A DNA stretch of 64,000 nt. Origin: CAXBMB01 sp052078155 (lineage in GTDB: Bacteria; Pseudomonadota; Alphaproteobacteria; Kiloniellales; DSM-21159). Where the stretch lies: the NCBI GenBank assembly GCA_052078155.1, contig JBQJBP010000003.1:1-64000 (forward strand), read 5' to 3'. Below are positions 26,485 to 35,284 of this stretch, one piece after another (position 1 is the stretch's first letter; each line of letters opens with the position of its first letter). The position numbers and the translations under genes were made by a program. Below the pieces are notes generated by a model. The model was given only the letters and a program-made list of their open reading frames with translations, did not search any database and was not told the origin of the DNA.

Positions 26485-27465
26485 TTACTTAATCAGGCCT
26501 TTTTCTTTGTAGTATTTTTCAGCACCAGGATGCAGAGGTGCGGAAAGGGCGTCGTTGGCCATGGCTTCTTTGGTCAGGCCAGCGAATGCCGGGTGCAGCT
26601 TCTTGAAGTCATCGAAGTTTTCGAAAACAGCAGAAACCACAGCGTAGACAACATCATCAGGAACGTCAGCGGAGGTCACGAAAGTGGCGCCCACACCGAA
26701 GGTGTTCACGTCGCTGTCGGTGCCACGATACATGCCGGCAGGCACCATGGCGGTCCGGTAGTAAGGATTGTCAGCGATCAGCTTGTCGATGACAGGACCG
26801 TCTACGGAGATGATCTTTGCATCGCAGGCCGTGGTGGCTTCTTTCAGAGCAGCGGCGGGGTGACCCACCACGTAGATCATGGCGTCCAGCTTGTTGTCGC
26901 ACAGAGCCTGGCTCTGTTCGGAGCCTTTCAGCTCAGCAGCCAAAGAGAAGGAGTCTTTGGTCCAGCCCATGGCTTCCATGACAACTTCAGTGGTGGCGCG
27001 CTGACCGGAACCGGGGTTACCGATGTTCACGCGATGACCGGGCAGATCTTCCAGCTTGTTGATGCCGGAGTCAGAGCGGACAACCAGGTTGAATGGTTCC
27101 GGGTGCACGGAGAACACGGCGCGCAGGCCTTCGAAAGGACCCTGGTCCTTGAACTTGGAGGTGCCGTTGTAAGCGTGGTACTGCCAGTCAGACTGGGCCA
27201 CACCGAACTCCAGCTCACCAGCACGGATCGTGTTGATGTTGTAAACGGAGCCACCGGTGGATTCCACAGAGCAGCGGATACCGGTTTCTTTGCGGTTTTT
27301 GTTAACCAGACGGCAGATGGCACCACCGGTCGGGTAGTAAACGCCGGTCACACCACCGGTCCCGATGGAGATGAAGCGCTGGTCAGCGGCAGAAGCGCCA
27401 CTGGTGGCAGCAAAGGTCCCAACAGCAAGCGCAAGAGCAGCGCCCGTAAGTACAACTTTCTTCAT
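26485..27465 (-). CDS. TAXI-family TRAP transporter solute-binding protein
   Basis: 326 residues from the ATG at 27465. Signal peptide 1-26 (ATSGASA). The family signature follows: FISIGTGGVTGVYYPTGGAICRLVNK, SVESTGGSVYNI, EFGVAQSDWQYHAY, VVRSDSGINKLEDLPGHRVNIGNPGSG (each seen as a short block). It binds the substrate in the periplasm for the fused permease. The following hairpin implies that it is made in excess. Strong codon bias fits an abundant protein. Confidence 0.94.
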   Translation of the reverse strand: MKKVVLTGAALALAVGTFAATSGASAADQRFISIGTGGVTGVYYPTGGAICRLVNKNRKETGIRCSVESTGGSVYNINTIRAGELEFGVAQSDWQYHAYNGTSKFKDQGPFEGLRAVFSVHPEPFNLVVRSDSGINKLEDLPGHRVNIGNPGSGQRATTEVVMEAMGWTKDSFSLAAELKGSEQSQALCDNKLDAMIYVVGHPAAALKEATTACDAKIISVDGPVIDKLIADNPYYRTAMVPAGMYRGTDSDVNTFGVGATFVTSADVPDDVVYAVVSAVFENFDDFKKLHPAFAGLTKEAMANDALSAPLHPGAEKYYKEKGLIK

Positions 27466-27588
27466 GAGTCTCAAATCCTTCCAACTCATTGATCTTCAGA
27501 ACCCTCCCACAAAAGAGAGTTCGGCGAATGATCTTGCCGCCCTTTCAGGCAAAGCAAAAAAGAGATCAGATAGGAAAGCTCCGCCGAT
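27466..27588. other. leader of the TAXI operon
   Basis: Upstream region with the putative ribosome binding site AAGGA near 27475-27480. Promoter not pinpointed. Confidence 0.35.
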
Positions 27589-27743
27589 CTAGAGCATGAT
27601 CGATTAGGCGATAAGCGCACTGCGCTGGTGACCCGATCGACGTCCATCCTCTAACACCTGGAAGAGAGGCAAACCCGCATCGAAGGTGACATCACGGAAG
27701 ATGATTTCACTAACGATGCCTGCTTACAGCAGCTTGACTCTAG
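27589..27743 (-). repeat. dispersed GANTC-rich intergenic repeat, diverged full copy R3
   Basis: 155 bases in reverse orientation, bounded by CTAGAGCATGATCG and TTGACTCTAG. The central CCTCTAACAC and module order match the other copies, but the AAGCGC core and module A stem have drifted. Upstream of the TAXI operon. Confidence 0.65.
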
Positions 27744-28252
27744 TCGACCCCGGCGCGTCCTGCTTTCCGTCCTCCCTCTTTTTCCGGGATCGAAATCCCG
27801 AAAATCGACAGTTTCGAACAAACCCAGAGCAACCGAATGGCGCACTGGGTCATTCCCATTCGCTGGAAACCCGGAAAGTTCTGGAATCTGGAGTCTAGTG
27901 ATCACGGAAAAGGGACGGCGCCCTTACATCCTCTTACAACAGCGCAACAGCCCAGTGCGCGAAAAGGTATTCACCTCCATCGCCCCTCTAAGACCTGTCG
28001 GTCTGCCGCTTACTCCCTAGTTCCCAAACAGCCTGAAACTTCCCAAGCCTGAGGTCCCCGCAGCTATGCTGCCGCGTTTGAAACCTCCGACGTCCGGTTT
28101 TCCCGGACGCCTCTGGGGCCCATCATAACAAGAAATCTCCCAGCGAAAAGAAGATAGTCTTGCGGACCCACAATCTGTAAGGGGCACATCATTCGTGTGA
28201 CTACAACCCCTCGTTCTCAAGAACTCCTTTGTCGTCCTGCCTCTTAGCTCTG
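27744..28252. other. gene-free region with small hairpins
   Basis: About 500 bases without a believable gene. Two neat hairpins are visible: CGGGAT-CGAA-ATCCCG at 27785-27800 and CGTCCGG-TTTTC-CCGGACG at 28091-28109. No T runs or family match. Confidence 0.4.
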
Positions 28253-28289
28253 AAAAAGCGCGGTCCTATTCGCTTCTGACCGCGCTTTT
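28253..28289. terminator. terminator of the aminotransferase operon
   Basis: AAAAAGCGCGGTC and GACCGCGCTTTTA pair around a 12-base loop. The minus-strand T run follows the stop of the gene ending at 28305. Confidence 0.8.
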
Positions 28290-28304
28290 AAAGCCACGAC
28301 AAGC

Positions 28305-29636
28305 TTATCCAGCCTGAGCCAGCGTCCGCTCCAGCGCGGCAGAGAGCTTGTCTACGATCTCTTCAACCTGGCTGTCATTTATGATGAAGGGCGGCGCCAG
28401 CAGGACATGGTCCCCCTGGGCGCCGTCAACCGTGCCGCCGCCCGGATAGCACATCAGTCCCTGGGCCATGGCCTCCTGCTTCAGCCTGGCATTGAGTTTC
28501 AGGGCCGGATCAAAGGCTGCTTTGCTTTCCCGGTCCTTTACCAGTTCCAGCGCCAGGAAGAGGCCGCGCCCCCGGATGTCGCCCACATGGGCATGCTGGC
28601 CAAAGCGTTCCTCAAGGGCAGAGCGCAGGGCCGCCCCCTGCTTGTGCACGTTATCCAGCAACCCCTCTTCATCGATTACCCTTTGCACCGCAAGGGCACC
28701 GGCACAGGCCGACGGATGGCCGATGTAGGTAAAGCCGTGCTGGAAGGCGCCGCTGCCCTGCAGAATGGTCTGGTAGATGTCTTCACTCAGCAGGCAGGCT
28801 CCGATGGGCTGATAGCCCGCCCCCAGGCCTTTGGCACAGGTCAGCAGATCCGGAACCACACCGTCCTCGTTACAGGCATAGCGGTAGCCGGTGCGCCCCA
28901 TCCCGCTCATCACCTCATCCAGGATCAGCAGGATGCCATGCCTGTCGCAGATCTCACGAATCCGTTTCAGGTAGCCGGGAGGCGGCACCAGCGCTCCCCC
29001 GGTGGCCCCGCCTACGGTTTCAGCGACAAACCCGATTACCGATTCCGGGCCCAGTTCCAGGATCTTGTCTTCCAGTTCATTGGCAATGCGCTGACCATAG
29101 GCCTCCAGGCTCTCCTCAGCCTGCTGATGCCGGTAGGCATAAGGCGGGGAGATGTAGTGGCCGGGCATCATTATGGGTTCATAGAGTGCCCGCCGGCCCG
29201 GATTGCCCCCAATGGCCAGAACCCCCAGAGTATTGCCGTGGTAGCTCTGATGCCGGGCGATGAAATGGCGGCGCTGAGGCTCCCCTTTTTCCACAAAATA
29301 CTGACGCGCCAGCTTGAGCGCCGTTTCATTGGCTTCTGACCCGCCGGAGAGGAAATACACCCGTTTGAGATCACCGGGCGCTTCGCGCACCAGAAACTCC
29401 GCCAGCTCTTCAGAGGGCTGATTGGTGAAGAAGCCGGAGTGGGCGTAGGGCAGCTTGTCCAGCTGGTCTTTGATGGCTTCCACCACCTTCTTGTTGCTGT
29501 GCCCAAGACAGGACACCGCCGCCCCGCCGGACGCATCCAGATAGCGTTTGCCCGCCTGGTCAATCACATAGGGCCCATCACCGGAAACAGCGACCGGCAG
29601 CGTCAGTTTGGGGGCACGGTGAAGAATAGACGTCAT
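28305..29636 (-). CDS. class III PLP-dependent aminotransferase
   Basis: 443 residues from the ATG at 29636 (a GTG at 29645 overlaps the upstream stop as GTGA). The class III signature: YFLSGGSEANETALK near the N-terminal third, YHGNTLG, LILDEVMSGMGRTG with the PLP-ring Asp, and CAKGLGAGYQPIGA with the Schiff-base Lys. It belongs to the broad group acting on beta-alanine, taurine, omega-amines or similar, using pyruvate or oxoglutarate; substrate unknown. The upstream RpiR-family gene is translationally adjacent and probably its regulator. Confidence 0.92.
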   Translation of the reverse strand: MTSILHRAPKLTLPVAVSGDGPYVIDQAGKRYLDASGGAAVSCLGHSNKKVVEAIKDQLDKLPYAHSGFFTNQPSEELAEFLVREAPGDLKRVYFLSGGSEANETALKLARQYFVEKGEPQRRHFIARHQSYHGNTLGVLAIGGNPGRRALYEPIMMPGHYISPPYAYRHQQAEESLEAYGQRIANELEDKILELGPESVIGFVAETVGGATGGALVPPPGYLKRIREICDRHGILLILDEVMSGMGRTGYRYACNEDGVVPDLLTCAKGLGAGYQPIGACLLSEDIYQTILQGSGAFQHGFTYIGHPSACAGALAVQRVIDEEGLLDNVHKQGAALRSALEERFGQHAHVGDIRGRGLFLALELVKDRESKAAFDPALKLNARLKQEAMAQGLMCYPGGGTVDGAQGDHVLLAPPFIINDSQVEEIVDKLSAALERTLAQAG

Positions 29637-29641
29637 TGTAA

Positions 29642-30556
29642 TCACTCACGACTTGGTTTTATGGGGTGGGAACGGCCGGCAGGCGCCTGCCAATAGGCAT
29701 CGAAGCGGGCCAGATGCTCCTCACGGGTTTGCAGAACGCTCAACATTTCTTCACCGCCTTCCGCAGCCACCAGTCCAACCAGAACCTGAGCCGCAGCCAG
29801 AGCTGCCAGAAGAGAATGGAAGAAGGAAGGATGGCCTTTGTCCAGGATCACTGACTCCTGGGCAAGCTGCGCCAAGGGGGAGAGGCTGCTGTCCGTAAAG
29901 GCCCAGACCTGAGCGCCGCAATCCCTGGCAAACTCAGCCGTTGCCACGCTTTCACGGGCATAGGGTTCATAGCCAATGACCAGCAGCAGATCTCGGGGTC
30001 CCAGCGGGCGCAGACCGTCAAACAAAGCAGAACCGTCGCCCTGCAGCAGCTGCACCCCTTCCCGCAGGAACGACAGTGAATAGTGCAGCAGGTGGGCCAC
30101 CGCAAAGCAGGACCGTCCGCCCGACAGATAGATGCGCTCTCCCTGTAACAAGGCCTTGGCCAGACGCCCAAGGCAGTCGGCATTTTCCGGTGAGAAACTG
30201 CTCAGCAGGTTCTGTTCTTCGGCCCGGGCCATTTCGGCCAGCAGCCTGGCCGAACCACTGGATTTACGCCGGGCCTGCAGGTCGCGCGCCTTGCCTGTAA
30301 AGGGTTCCCCCTCCCGTCCGGTCAGGCTGTCGCGAAAGGGCTGCCTAAAGGAATCAAAATCCTCAAACCCCATGGTCCGGGCCAGCCGCAGCATGGTGGC
30401 GGGAGAGACCTTGGCCAGCCCCGCCATTCCCCGCAGGGACTCAAACGCTACCTTATCCGGCTGATCCACCACACAGCGCGCTGCCAGCTGCAACTGCTTT
30501 GGCAACGACCCGTATCGGGTTTCCAGGTCCAGCAAAAGGTCGGCTCTTGAGAGCAT
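29642..30556 (-). CDS. MurR/RpiR family transcriptional regulator
   Basis: 304 residues. N-terminal HTH_6 domain (about 1-77: FESLRGMAGLAKVSPATMLRLARTMGF in blocks), then a SIS sugar-phosphate/ligand domain (about 130-255: RIYLSGGRSCFAVAHLL, DLLLVIGYEPYARE, VWAFTDSSLSPLA). It likely represses or activates its own operon with the aminotransferase in response to a small ligand. ATG at 30556. Confidence 0.92.
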   Translation of the reverse strand: MLSRADLLLDLETRYGSLPKQLQLAARCVVDQPDKVAFESLRGMAGLAKVSPATMLRLARTMGFEDFDSFRQPFRDSLTGREGEPFTGKARDLQARRKSSGSARLLAEMARAEEQNLLSSFSPENADCLGRLAKALLQGERIYLSGGRSCFAVAHLLHYSLSFLREGVQLLQGDGSALFDGLRPLGPRDLLLVIGYEPYARESVATAEFARDCGAQVWAFTDSSLSPLAQLAQESVILDKGHPSFFHSLLAALAAAQVLVGLVAAEGGEEMLSVLQTREEHLARFDAYWQAPAGRSHPIKPSRE

Positions 30557-30589
30557 AAAAGGGGGTCCGGTTGAGATTTCACTGGAACC

Positions 30590-30728
30590 CTAGAGTGTGA
30601 TCGACTGAAGCAGACGCGACTTGCGCTCCGTATCTGTCGTGAACCACCCTCTAACAGGTTGGAAAGGGGCTTAGTCACGTCTTGTTTGAAATCAGCTCGT
30701 GATTCCAGATGAGACGACAAAACTCTAA
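30590..30728 (-). repeat. dispersed GANTC-rich intergenic repeat, diverged full copy R4
   Basis: 139 bases, reverse orientation: CTAGAGTGTGATCG at one end, GTGAACCACCCTCTAACA in the middle, ACTCTAA at the other end. Module A carries a CACGTCTTGTTTG stem like copy R6 instead of the usual AAGTG stem. Confidence 0.7.
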
Positions 30729-30940
30729 GGACTCAAATTTTCATTTGCAACAAATGTTTCACAACTACTGAAACAAAACACACGATTCAAAATGCGCCTG
30801 AAATCCCGCTGCCTTTTCTGCAAAGAGAGCAAAGGTTTGACCTTTTTCTGCTTTTGGCTAGCTTGAGCGCGGTCACAGAACAAAAAGTGTTCTCTGGTGC
30901 CAGATCACTCCGACCCCTTTTTTGAGGACAAGACAGACCG
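30729..30940. other. upstream region of apt
   Basis: AT-rich stretch at about 30730-30850 followed by a GAGGA motif 13 bases ahead of the apt ATG. Probable promoter; no gene. Confidence 0.4.
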
Positions 30941-31456
30941 ATGGACCTGAAAGATCATATTCGCAGCATCCCCGATTTCCCCAAACCGGGCATTCTCTTT
31001 TATGACGTCTCCACCCTGTTGGCTCATCCTCAGGCCTGGCACAAAGCCGTTGAAGATCTGGGTGATATCATCACGCCCTACAAGCCGGATATCCTGGTGG
31101 GCATTGAATCCCGCGGCTTTCTGACGGCTGCTCCTCTGGCCCTGCATCTGGGCACCGGCTTTGTCATGGTGCGCAAGAAAGGCAAACTGCCCGGGGCCTG
31201 TGTCGATTTCACCTACGATCTGGAATACGGCACGGACACCATTGAAATTCAGGCCGACGCCATCGAACCCGGCCAAAAGGTCGTGGTGCTGGATGATCTG
31301 CTGGCCACCGGCGGCACTCTGGAAGCCACCGTGGAACTGGTGCGCAAGGTCGGCGGCGACGTGGTCTGCGCCGCCTGCATCATCGAACTGGAGTTCCTGA
31401 AAGGCCGGGACCGGGTTGATGTCCCGATCCACACCCTGGTGTCCTACGACGATTAA
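30941..31456 (+). CDS. apt: adenine phosphoribosyltransferase
   Basis: 171 residues. IRSIPDFPKPGILFYDVSTLL at the N-terminus, GIESRGF in the middle and the PRPP-binding VVVLDDLLATGGT at 114-126 are diagnostic. It converts adenine plus PRPP to AMP in the cytosol, recycling adenine made by the nucleosidase encoded at 19135 and similar reactions. Single gene, convergent with the amidase gene. Confidence 0.96.
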   Translation: MDLKDHIRSIPDFPKPGILFYDVSTLLAHPQAWHKAVEDLGDIITPYKPDILVGIESRGFLTAAPLALHLGTGFVMVRKKGKLPGACVDFTYDLEYGTDTIEIQADAIEPGQKVVVLDDLLATGGTLEATVELVRKVGGDVVCAACIIELEFLKGRDRVDVPIHTLVSYDD

Positions 31457-31559
31457 AGGTCATCGCTTTGTGCCTCAGCACGAAGTGAGCCCGCCTGACG
31501 TGATGTCACTTTAGAAACAGACTGTCTCTGGCACCCGGCCGGGCTGCGGTCACAGTGCG

Positions 31560-32771
31560 TCAGGACGCGCTGTCATCCAGCTGATTACAGAAAGCTGCAA
31601 CGAAATCCAGCAGCGCCCGGTCACTGCCCCGCGGAGCCAGCAGGGACAGCCCCAGCGGGCAGCCATCCAGGCTGGCCAAAGGCAAAGTAACCTGGGGCAG
31701 ACCAGACAGACCCGAAATACAGGTCAGGGCCAGCACCCGGCTGCGGTGATCCCGCAGGTCACTGGCATCAGCGATCACCAACGGGGCAATGCCAGGTGCC
31801 GACGGCAACACCATCAGGGTGCCCGGAGTCATCAGGCTTTCCAGATGAGCGGTGAAATCAGCCCTTAACTTCTGCGCCGCCCGTTCCTCTTCCTCTGTGA
31901 TGGTCTGAACCCAGTCAAACCGCTCCTGAACTTCCGCGCCGAAGGTTGGGTTCTGGTCTGCAATCCAGTCACCGTGCACCGCCCAGATTTCCCGCGCCTG
32001 AATGGCACGGAACGCCAGCATCAGATCTTCCGGCGTGCCAAAGGAGTCCATCAGGCGCAGTCCTTCCGCCTTGCCCAGGCGCATTTCCAGCCGTTTCACC
32101 CAGGGGCTGAGCGAATCCTGCGCCAGGGTCAGGGCCAGCCCCATGGCATCTTCAGCCAGCAGCAAACGCTCAAAGGGAACGGCGGCGGTGTCCTCGCCCA
32201 GCAGGACCTCCCCAACGGCCTTCAGGGTTTCAGCATCGCGCGCGAACCAGCCCACTGTGTCGTAGCTGGGGGCCAGCGGCATGACACCTTCCAGCGGAAT
32301 GCGGTCATGGGTGGGGCGCAAGCCGAACAGGCCGCAATAGCTGCCGGGAATTCGGATGGAGCCGCCGGTATCGCTGCCCAGGGCCGTGTCACAAAGTCCG
32401 CCAGCCACGGCGGCTGCAGAGCCGGAAGACGACCCGCCTGGAATGCGTCCCGGTGCATTGCTGTTGGTCGGCGTTCCATAGTGATGGTTTTGACCATTAA
32501 GGCTATAGGCCAGTTCATCCGTGATGGTTTTGCCCACCAGCCGCGCCCCGGCGTTCAGCAACTGCTCCACCGCCCAGGCGTGTTTTTCCGCCGCCGGATG
32601 ACTGGCACGCCAGTCCGGGTTGCCACAGCCAGTTTTCTCCCCGGCAATGTCAAAGATATCCTTGGCCGCAAAGGTCATACCGTTGAGAGGGCCGGGAGCC
32701 TGCGGTTTCAAAGAAACATCGGTTCCGGGGACAAAGGCCCCCAGAGGATCTCGGGATTCAAAAGACCGCAT
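31560..32771 (-). CDS. amidase signature family amidase
   Basis: 403 residues from the ATG at 32771 (GGAG eight bases upstream; an upstream TTG would add 17 residues). The Ser-cisSer-Lys triad is complete: Lys37 in AAKDIFD, Ser114 in PGGSSSGSAAA, Ser138 in SDTGGSIRIP, with the usual 24-residue spacing between serines. It hydrolyses a C-N amide bond; substrate unknown. It could act on amides from the nitrile hydratase (50973-52312), but is not linked to it. Confidence 0.9.
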   Translation of the reverse strand: MRSFESRDPLGAFVPGTDVSLKPQAPGPLNGMTFAAKDIFDIAGEKTGCGNPDWRASHPAAEKHAWAVEQLLNAGARLVGKTITDELAYSLNGQNHHYGTPTNSNAPGRIPGGSSSGSAAAVAGGLCDTALGSDTGGSIRIPGSYCGLFGLRPTHDRIPLEGVMPLAPSYDTVGWFARDAETLKAVGEVLLGEDTAAVPFERLLLAEDAMGLALTLAQDSLSPWVKRLEMRLGKAEGLRLMDSFGTPEDLMLAFRAIQAREIWAVHGDWIADQNPTFGAEVQERFDWVQTITEEEERAAQKLRADFTAHLESLMTPGTLMVLPSAPGIAPLVIADASDLRDHRSRVLALTCISGLSGLPQVTLPLASLDGCPLGLSLLAPRGSDRALLDFVAAFCNQLDDSAS

Positions 32772-32823
32772 CAGGTCGACTCCGGCAAAAGGCTGAGTGG
32801 AAAGAGAAAAACAACGGGTCAAA

Positions 32824-32964
32824 CTAGAGCATGATCGGTTGAGTCAGAAGCGCTTTTGCGCTTTTACCCAGACCGTGAATCACCCTCTAACACGTTGAAA
32901 AGAAGCTTGTTCACGTTTCAAGTGTCATCACGTAGTGAGTCCACTTAAAGCGATTTGACTCTAG
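32824..32964 (-). repeat. dispersed GANTC-rich intergenic repeat, full copy R5
   Basis: 141 bases, reverse orientation, flanked by perfect inverted ends CTAGAG (32824) and CTCTAG (32959-32964). Four GANTC sites: 32841, 32877, 32937, 32957. Module A stem AAGTGTCATCAC/GTGAGTCCACTT and module B core AGCGCTTTTGCGCTT are clear. Confidence 0.88.
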
Positions 32965-33251
32965 GCACACGCCAGATAAAGGCAAGCTGAAAGGCTGGCA
33001 GGAACCAGAATGGAATTGCCCCAGCGGCTCCCCCTTGTCAGGGATAACTTCTGGAGGCCAGGGATCATTTCTGGGTCAGGCCCTCGCTGGGCCCGAATGC
33101 TTTATCGCTCTCAGGGATGGGCAACGGGCTGGAAGCCAACCTCACGAAAAACAGGCCTGCCAGGGGTTGTGGATCATAAAAATGTCGCTGACCGGGTTTG
33201 CGCCCAGCTGATCCTTAACAGGCGGGTCAGCACCGCCCCTGCCAGCTGTCC
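32965..33251. other. intergenic region
   Basis: About 290 bases between R5 and the small secreted-protein gene. No gene, terminator or repeat recognised. Confidence 0.35.
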
Positions 33252-33632
33252 TCAGGTGTCCTTGGTGTCTTCTTCAGAAGGGCTCTTTTCAGTTTCAGAG
33301 CCTTCGCTGTCAGGGTTGAGGCGGCGGATGATGATATCCCCCCGCTCATTCACTTCCGGCGCGGCATACTGCGGGATGTCATCGATGAAGAGCTTCAGGG
33401 CTTTCATCAGGGCATCAATGCCCTGGCGAGCCATCTCACTGGCGTTTTCTTCTTCCTGAGCCTGGGCCGAAGGCAGATAGGAGACCACCGCCAACGGCAG
33501 GGCCAGCACAGCCACCATCATCAGGCGTTTGCCGCCTGAAACAAGCAGGCCAAGGCCGCTCCGCACGCTGGAGGGCACAGCCTTGCTGTCCGTTTCTGAC
33601 CCAATTTCTTTGAGCAAAAGCTCCTGCGACAC
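33252..33632 (-). CDS. small membrane-associated protein with GDIIIRR motif
   Basis: 126 residues from the GTG at 33632 (GGAGGA six bases upstream). A hydrophobic segment (about 36-58, LMMVAVLALPLAVVSYLPSAQA in short) looks like an internal signal-anchor or signal peptide. A helical part (ASEMARQGIDALMKALKLFIDDI) and the conserved Y-x-A-PEV-x-x-x-GDIIIRR motif follow; the tail is acidic. Short alphaproteobacterial proteins with the PE..xGDIIIRR motif are known (often mislabelled AAA+ ATPase) but have no assigned function. It probably acts in the periplasm or at the membrane. Confidence 0.75.
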   Translation of the reverse strand: MSQELLLKEIGSETDSKAVPSSVRSGLGLLVSGGKRLMMVAVLALPLAVVSYLPSAQAQEEENASEMARQGIDALMKALKLFIDDIPQYAAPEVNERGDIIIRRLNPDSEGSETEKSPSEEDTKDT

Positions 33633-33768
33633 CACCAATCCTCCTGCTTCTTCGCAATCGTCACGCCCCTACAAGATGGGATGGGATTGTGGCCCTGCCA
33701 AGGCAAAGCGTAAAGCCGTGTAAACAATCCCCGGAAGAGGCCTGCCTGACACCTTCTTTCCGATGAAG

Positions 33769-34956
33769 CTACTTTTTCAGGGAGATGGACCGGCTGATGG
33801 CCAGAAGGGCAAAGAGACCGGTTCCGGACGCCACAACCAGCAACAGACCGTGGGGATCCCAGATATCCATGGCCAGCCCTGAGACCACTGGACCGGTCGA
33901 GGCACCCGCTTCGTAAAAGACGATGAAAGCGGCGTTGGCGACGGCAAAATCCTGCATCTTGAACCGCTCCCCCAGCAGAGCCAGGCCAACGGTATAGAAC
34001 CCCAGCATCAGGCCACCGATCAGGAAGCCAACCAGATAGATCATCCAGGGAATCTCGATCAGGAAGCCCAGGGATACCACCAGTCCTGTGGCAATAACCC
34101 CCATAACCGCCAGGACCAGTCGTTTAGGATAAATATCTGCCAGCCAGCCAATGGGATAGGGCAGGAAAAGGCCGCCCAAAGTCATCACGGTCAGGAGATA
34201 GAGGCTGAATGACTGATCCATGCCGCCTCGAATCACATAGAGCGGCAGAAGGGCGTAGAGCCCCATTTCAGCAAAACCGGCCAGCAGAGCCGCCGTGAAC
34301 ACAGTCGGTGCCCGGCTGATGGCTGATCGGTAGCCCAAAGTGACCTGCTGATGCAGGGGCGGGGCCACCTTGCGGGCCAGGACCAAAGGAAACATCGCAC
34401 AGAGCACGGCCCCAGCGGCCAGCAGGAACGGCAGGAAACCTTCGGTGCCGGTCACGTCCACCACACCGGGCCCCACGGCCAGCCCGAGAAAGAGCGCCGC
34501 CCCATAGAGTGCCACCACCCGGCCGCGGGTTTCATCGCTGACCAGAGAGTTGATCCAGGTCTCCCCCACCAGCCAGGGCAAAGACAGGCCGATGCCAACC
34601 ATAAAGCGCAGAGCCAGCCAGGCCGGAATTGAAGGGGCCAACGGCAACAGGATGTAGCCCACCACCCCGATGAAGCAGCCCAGATACATGGAGGGCAACA
34701 TGCCAATGCGGGAAATCAGACGGGGCATCAGCGGGATGAAAATCAGCATGCCGATGGACGGCATGGTGGCCACCAGACCGATCAGCCAGGCTTCGATGCC
34801 CCAGCTGTCCAGCACCAGAGTGGTCAGGGGAAAGCCGATGCCCAGGGCGACGCCAATGGCCAGCATGTGAAAGATCACCGCCACCAGGCTCCAGCGGCGC
34901 TGACGTTCGGTCATGGAAAAAGCAGGTTGAGCGTCACTGTCGTTTGCACTGGTCAT
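33769..34956 (-). CDS. MFS transporter
   Basis: 395 residues from the ATG at 34956, preceded by AAGGAGGCAGGGAC. Twelve hydrophobic segments; the motif between helices 2 and 3 is MPRLISRIGMLPSM, and the matching motif in the second half is GWLADIYPKRLVLAV. Similar in layout to the YcaD-like group. Inner-membrane exporter or importer of an unknown small molecule. Divergent from the amidase at 35763, with an 800-base region between. Confidence 0.9.
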   Translation of the reverse strand: MTSANDSDAQPAFSMTERQRRWSLVAVIFHMLAIGVALGIGFPLTTLVLDSWGIEAWLIGLVATMPSIGMLIFIPLMPRLISRIGMLPSMYLGCFIGVVGYILLPLAPSIPAWLALRFMVGIGLSLPWLVGETWINSLVSDETRGRVVALYGAALFLGLAVGPGVVDVTGTEGFLPFLLAAGAVLCAMFPLVLARKVAPPLHQQVTLGYRSAISRAPTVFTAALLAGFAEMGLYALLPLYVIRGGMDQSFSLYLLTVMTLGGLFLPYPIGWLADIYPKRLVLAVMGVIATGLVVSLGFLIEIPWMIYLVGFLIGGLMLGFYTVGLALLGERFKMQDFAVANAAFIVFYEAGASTGPVVSGLAMDIWDPHGLLLVVASGTGLFALLAISRSISLKK

Positions 34957-35145
34957 GTCCCTGCCTCCTTCCTTTGAACCCTGGTGTGTGTAGACCGCCA
35001 ATCTGGCGATCCAGGCTTTACAATATCATTTGCCTACTGATGGCGCGCAGACATCCAGCCTGTCTACCGCCTTTCGGTCGCGGCGACCAGACAGGGAATC
35101 TTACAGGCCATGCGAAAAAACCTGCGGGCTGCCTTTCCCGATCCT
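34957..35145. other. intergenic region upstream of the MFS gene
   Basis: Holds the MFS ribosome binding site and presumably its promoter. No gene. Confidence 0.35.
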
Positions 35146-35284
35146 GGAGTCTTAGCGTCTTGTTTGGAATCATGAGGCGATTTCAAACAAGACGTGAATA
35201 AGCCTCTTTTCAAAACCTTAGCGGATGCATCACGGTTTAGATCCAAACGCAAAACGCTTCCAACTAAACCGATCTCATTCTAAG
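35146..35284 (+). repeat. dispersed GANTC-rich intergenic repeat, full copy R6
   Basis: 139 bases in forward orientation. Module A has the perfect stem CGTCTTGTTTG/CAAACAAGACG, different in sequence from R1, R2 and R5 but at the same place. Module B keeps CACGGTTTAG, AACGC/AACGCTT and CTAAACCGAT. GANTC at GAGTC (35148) and GAATC (35167). Confidence 0.8.

Noticed and set aside
33010..33459. 149-codon plus-strand frame
   Set aside because: Second half is antisense to the small GDIIIRR protein gene; first half has no motif.
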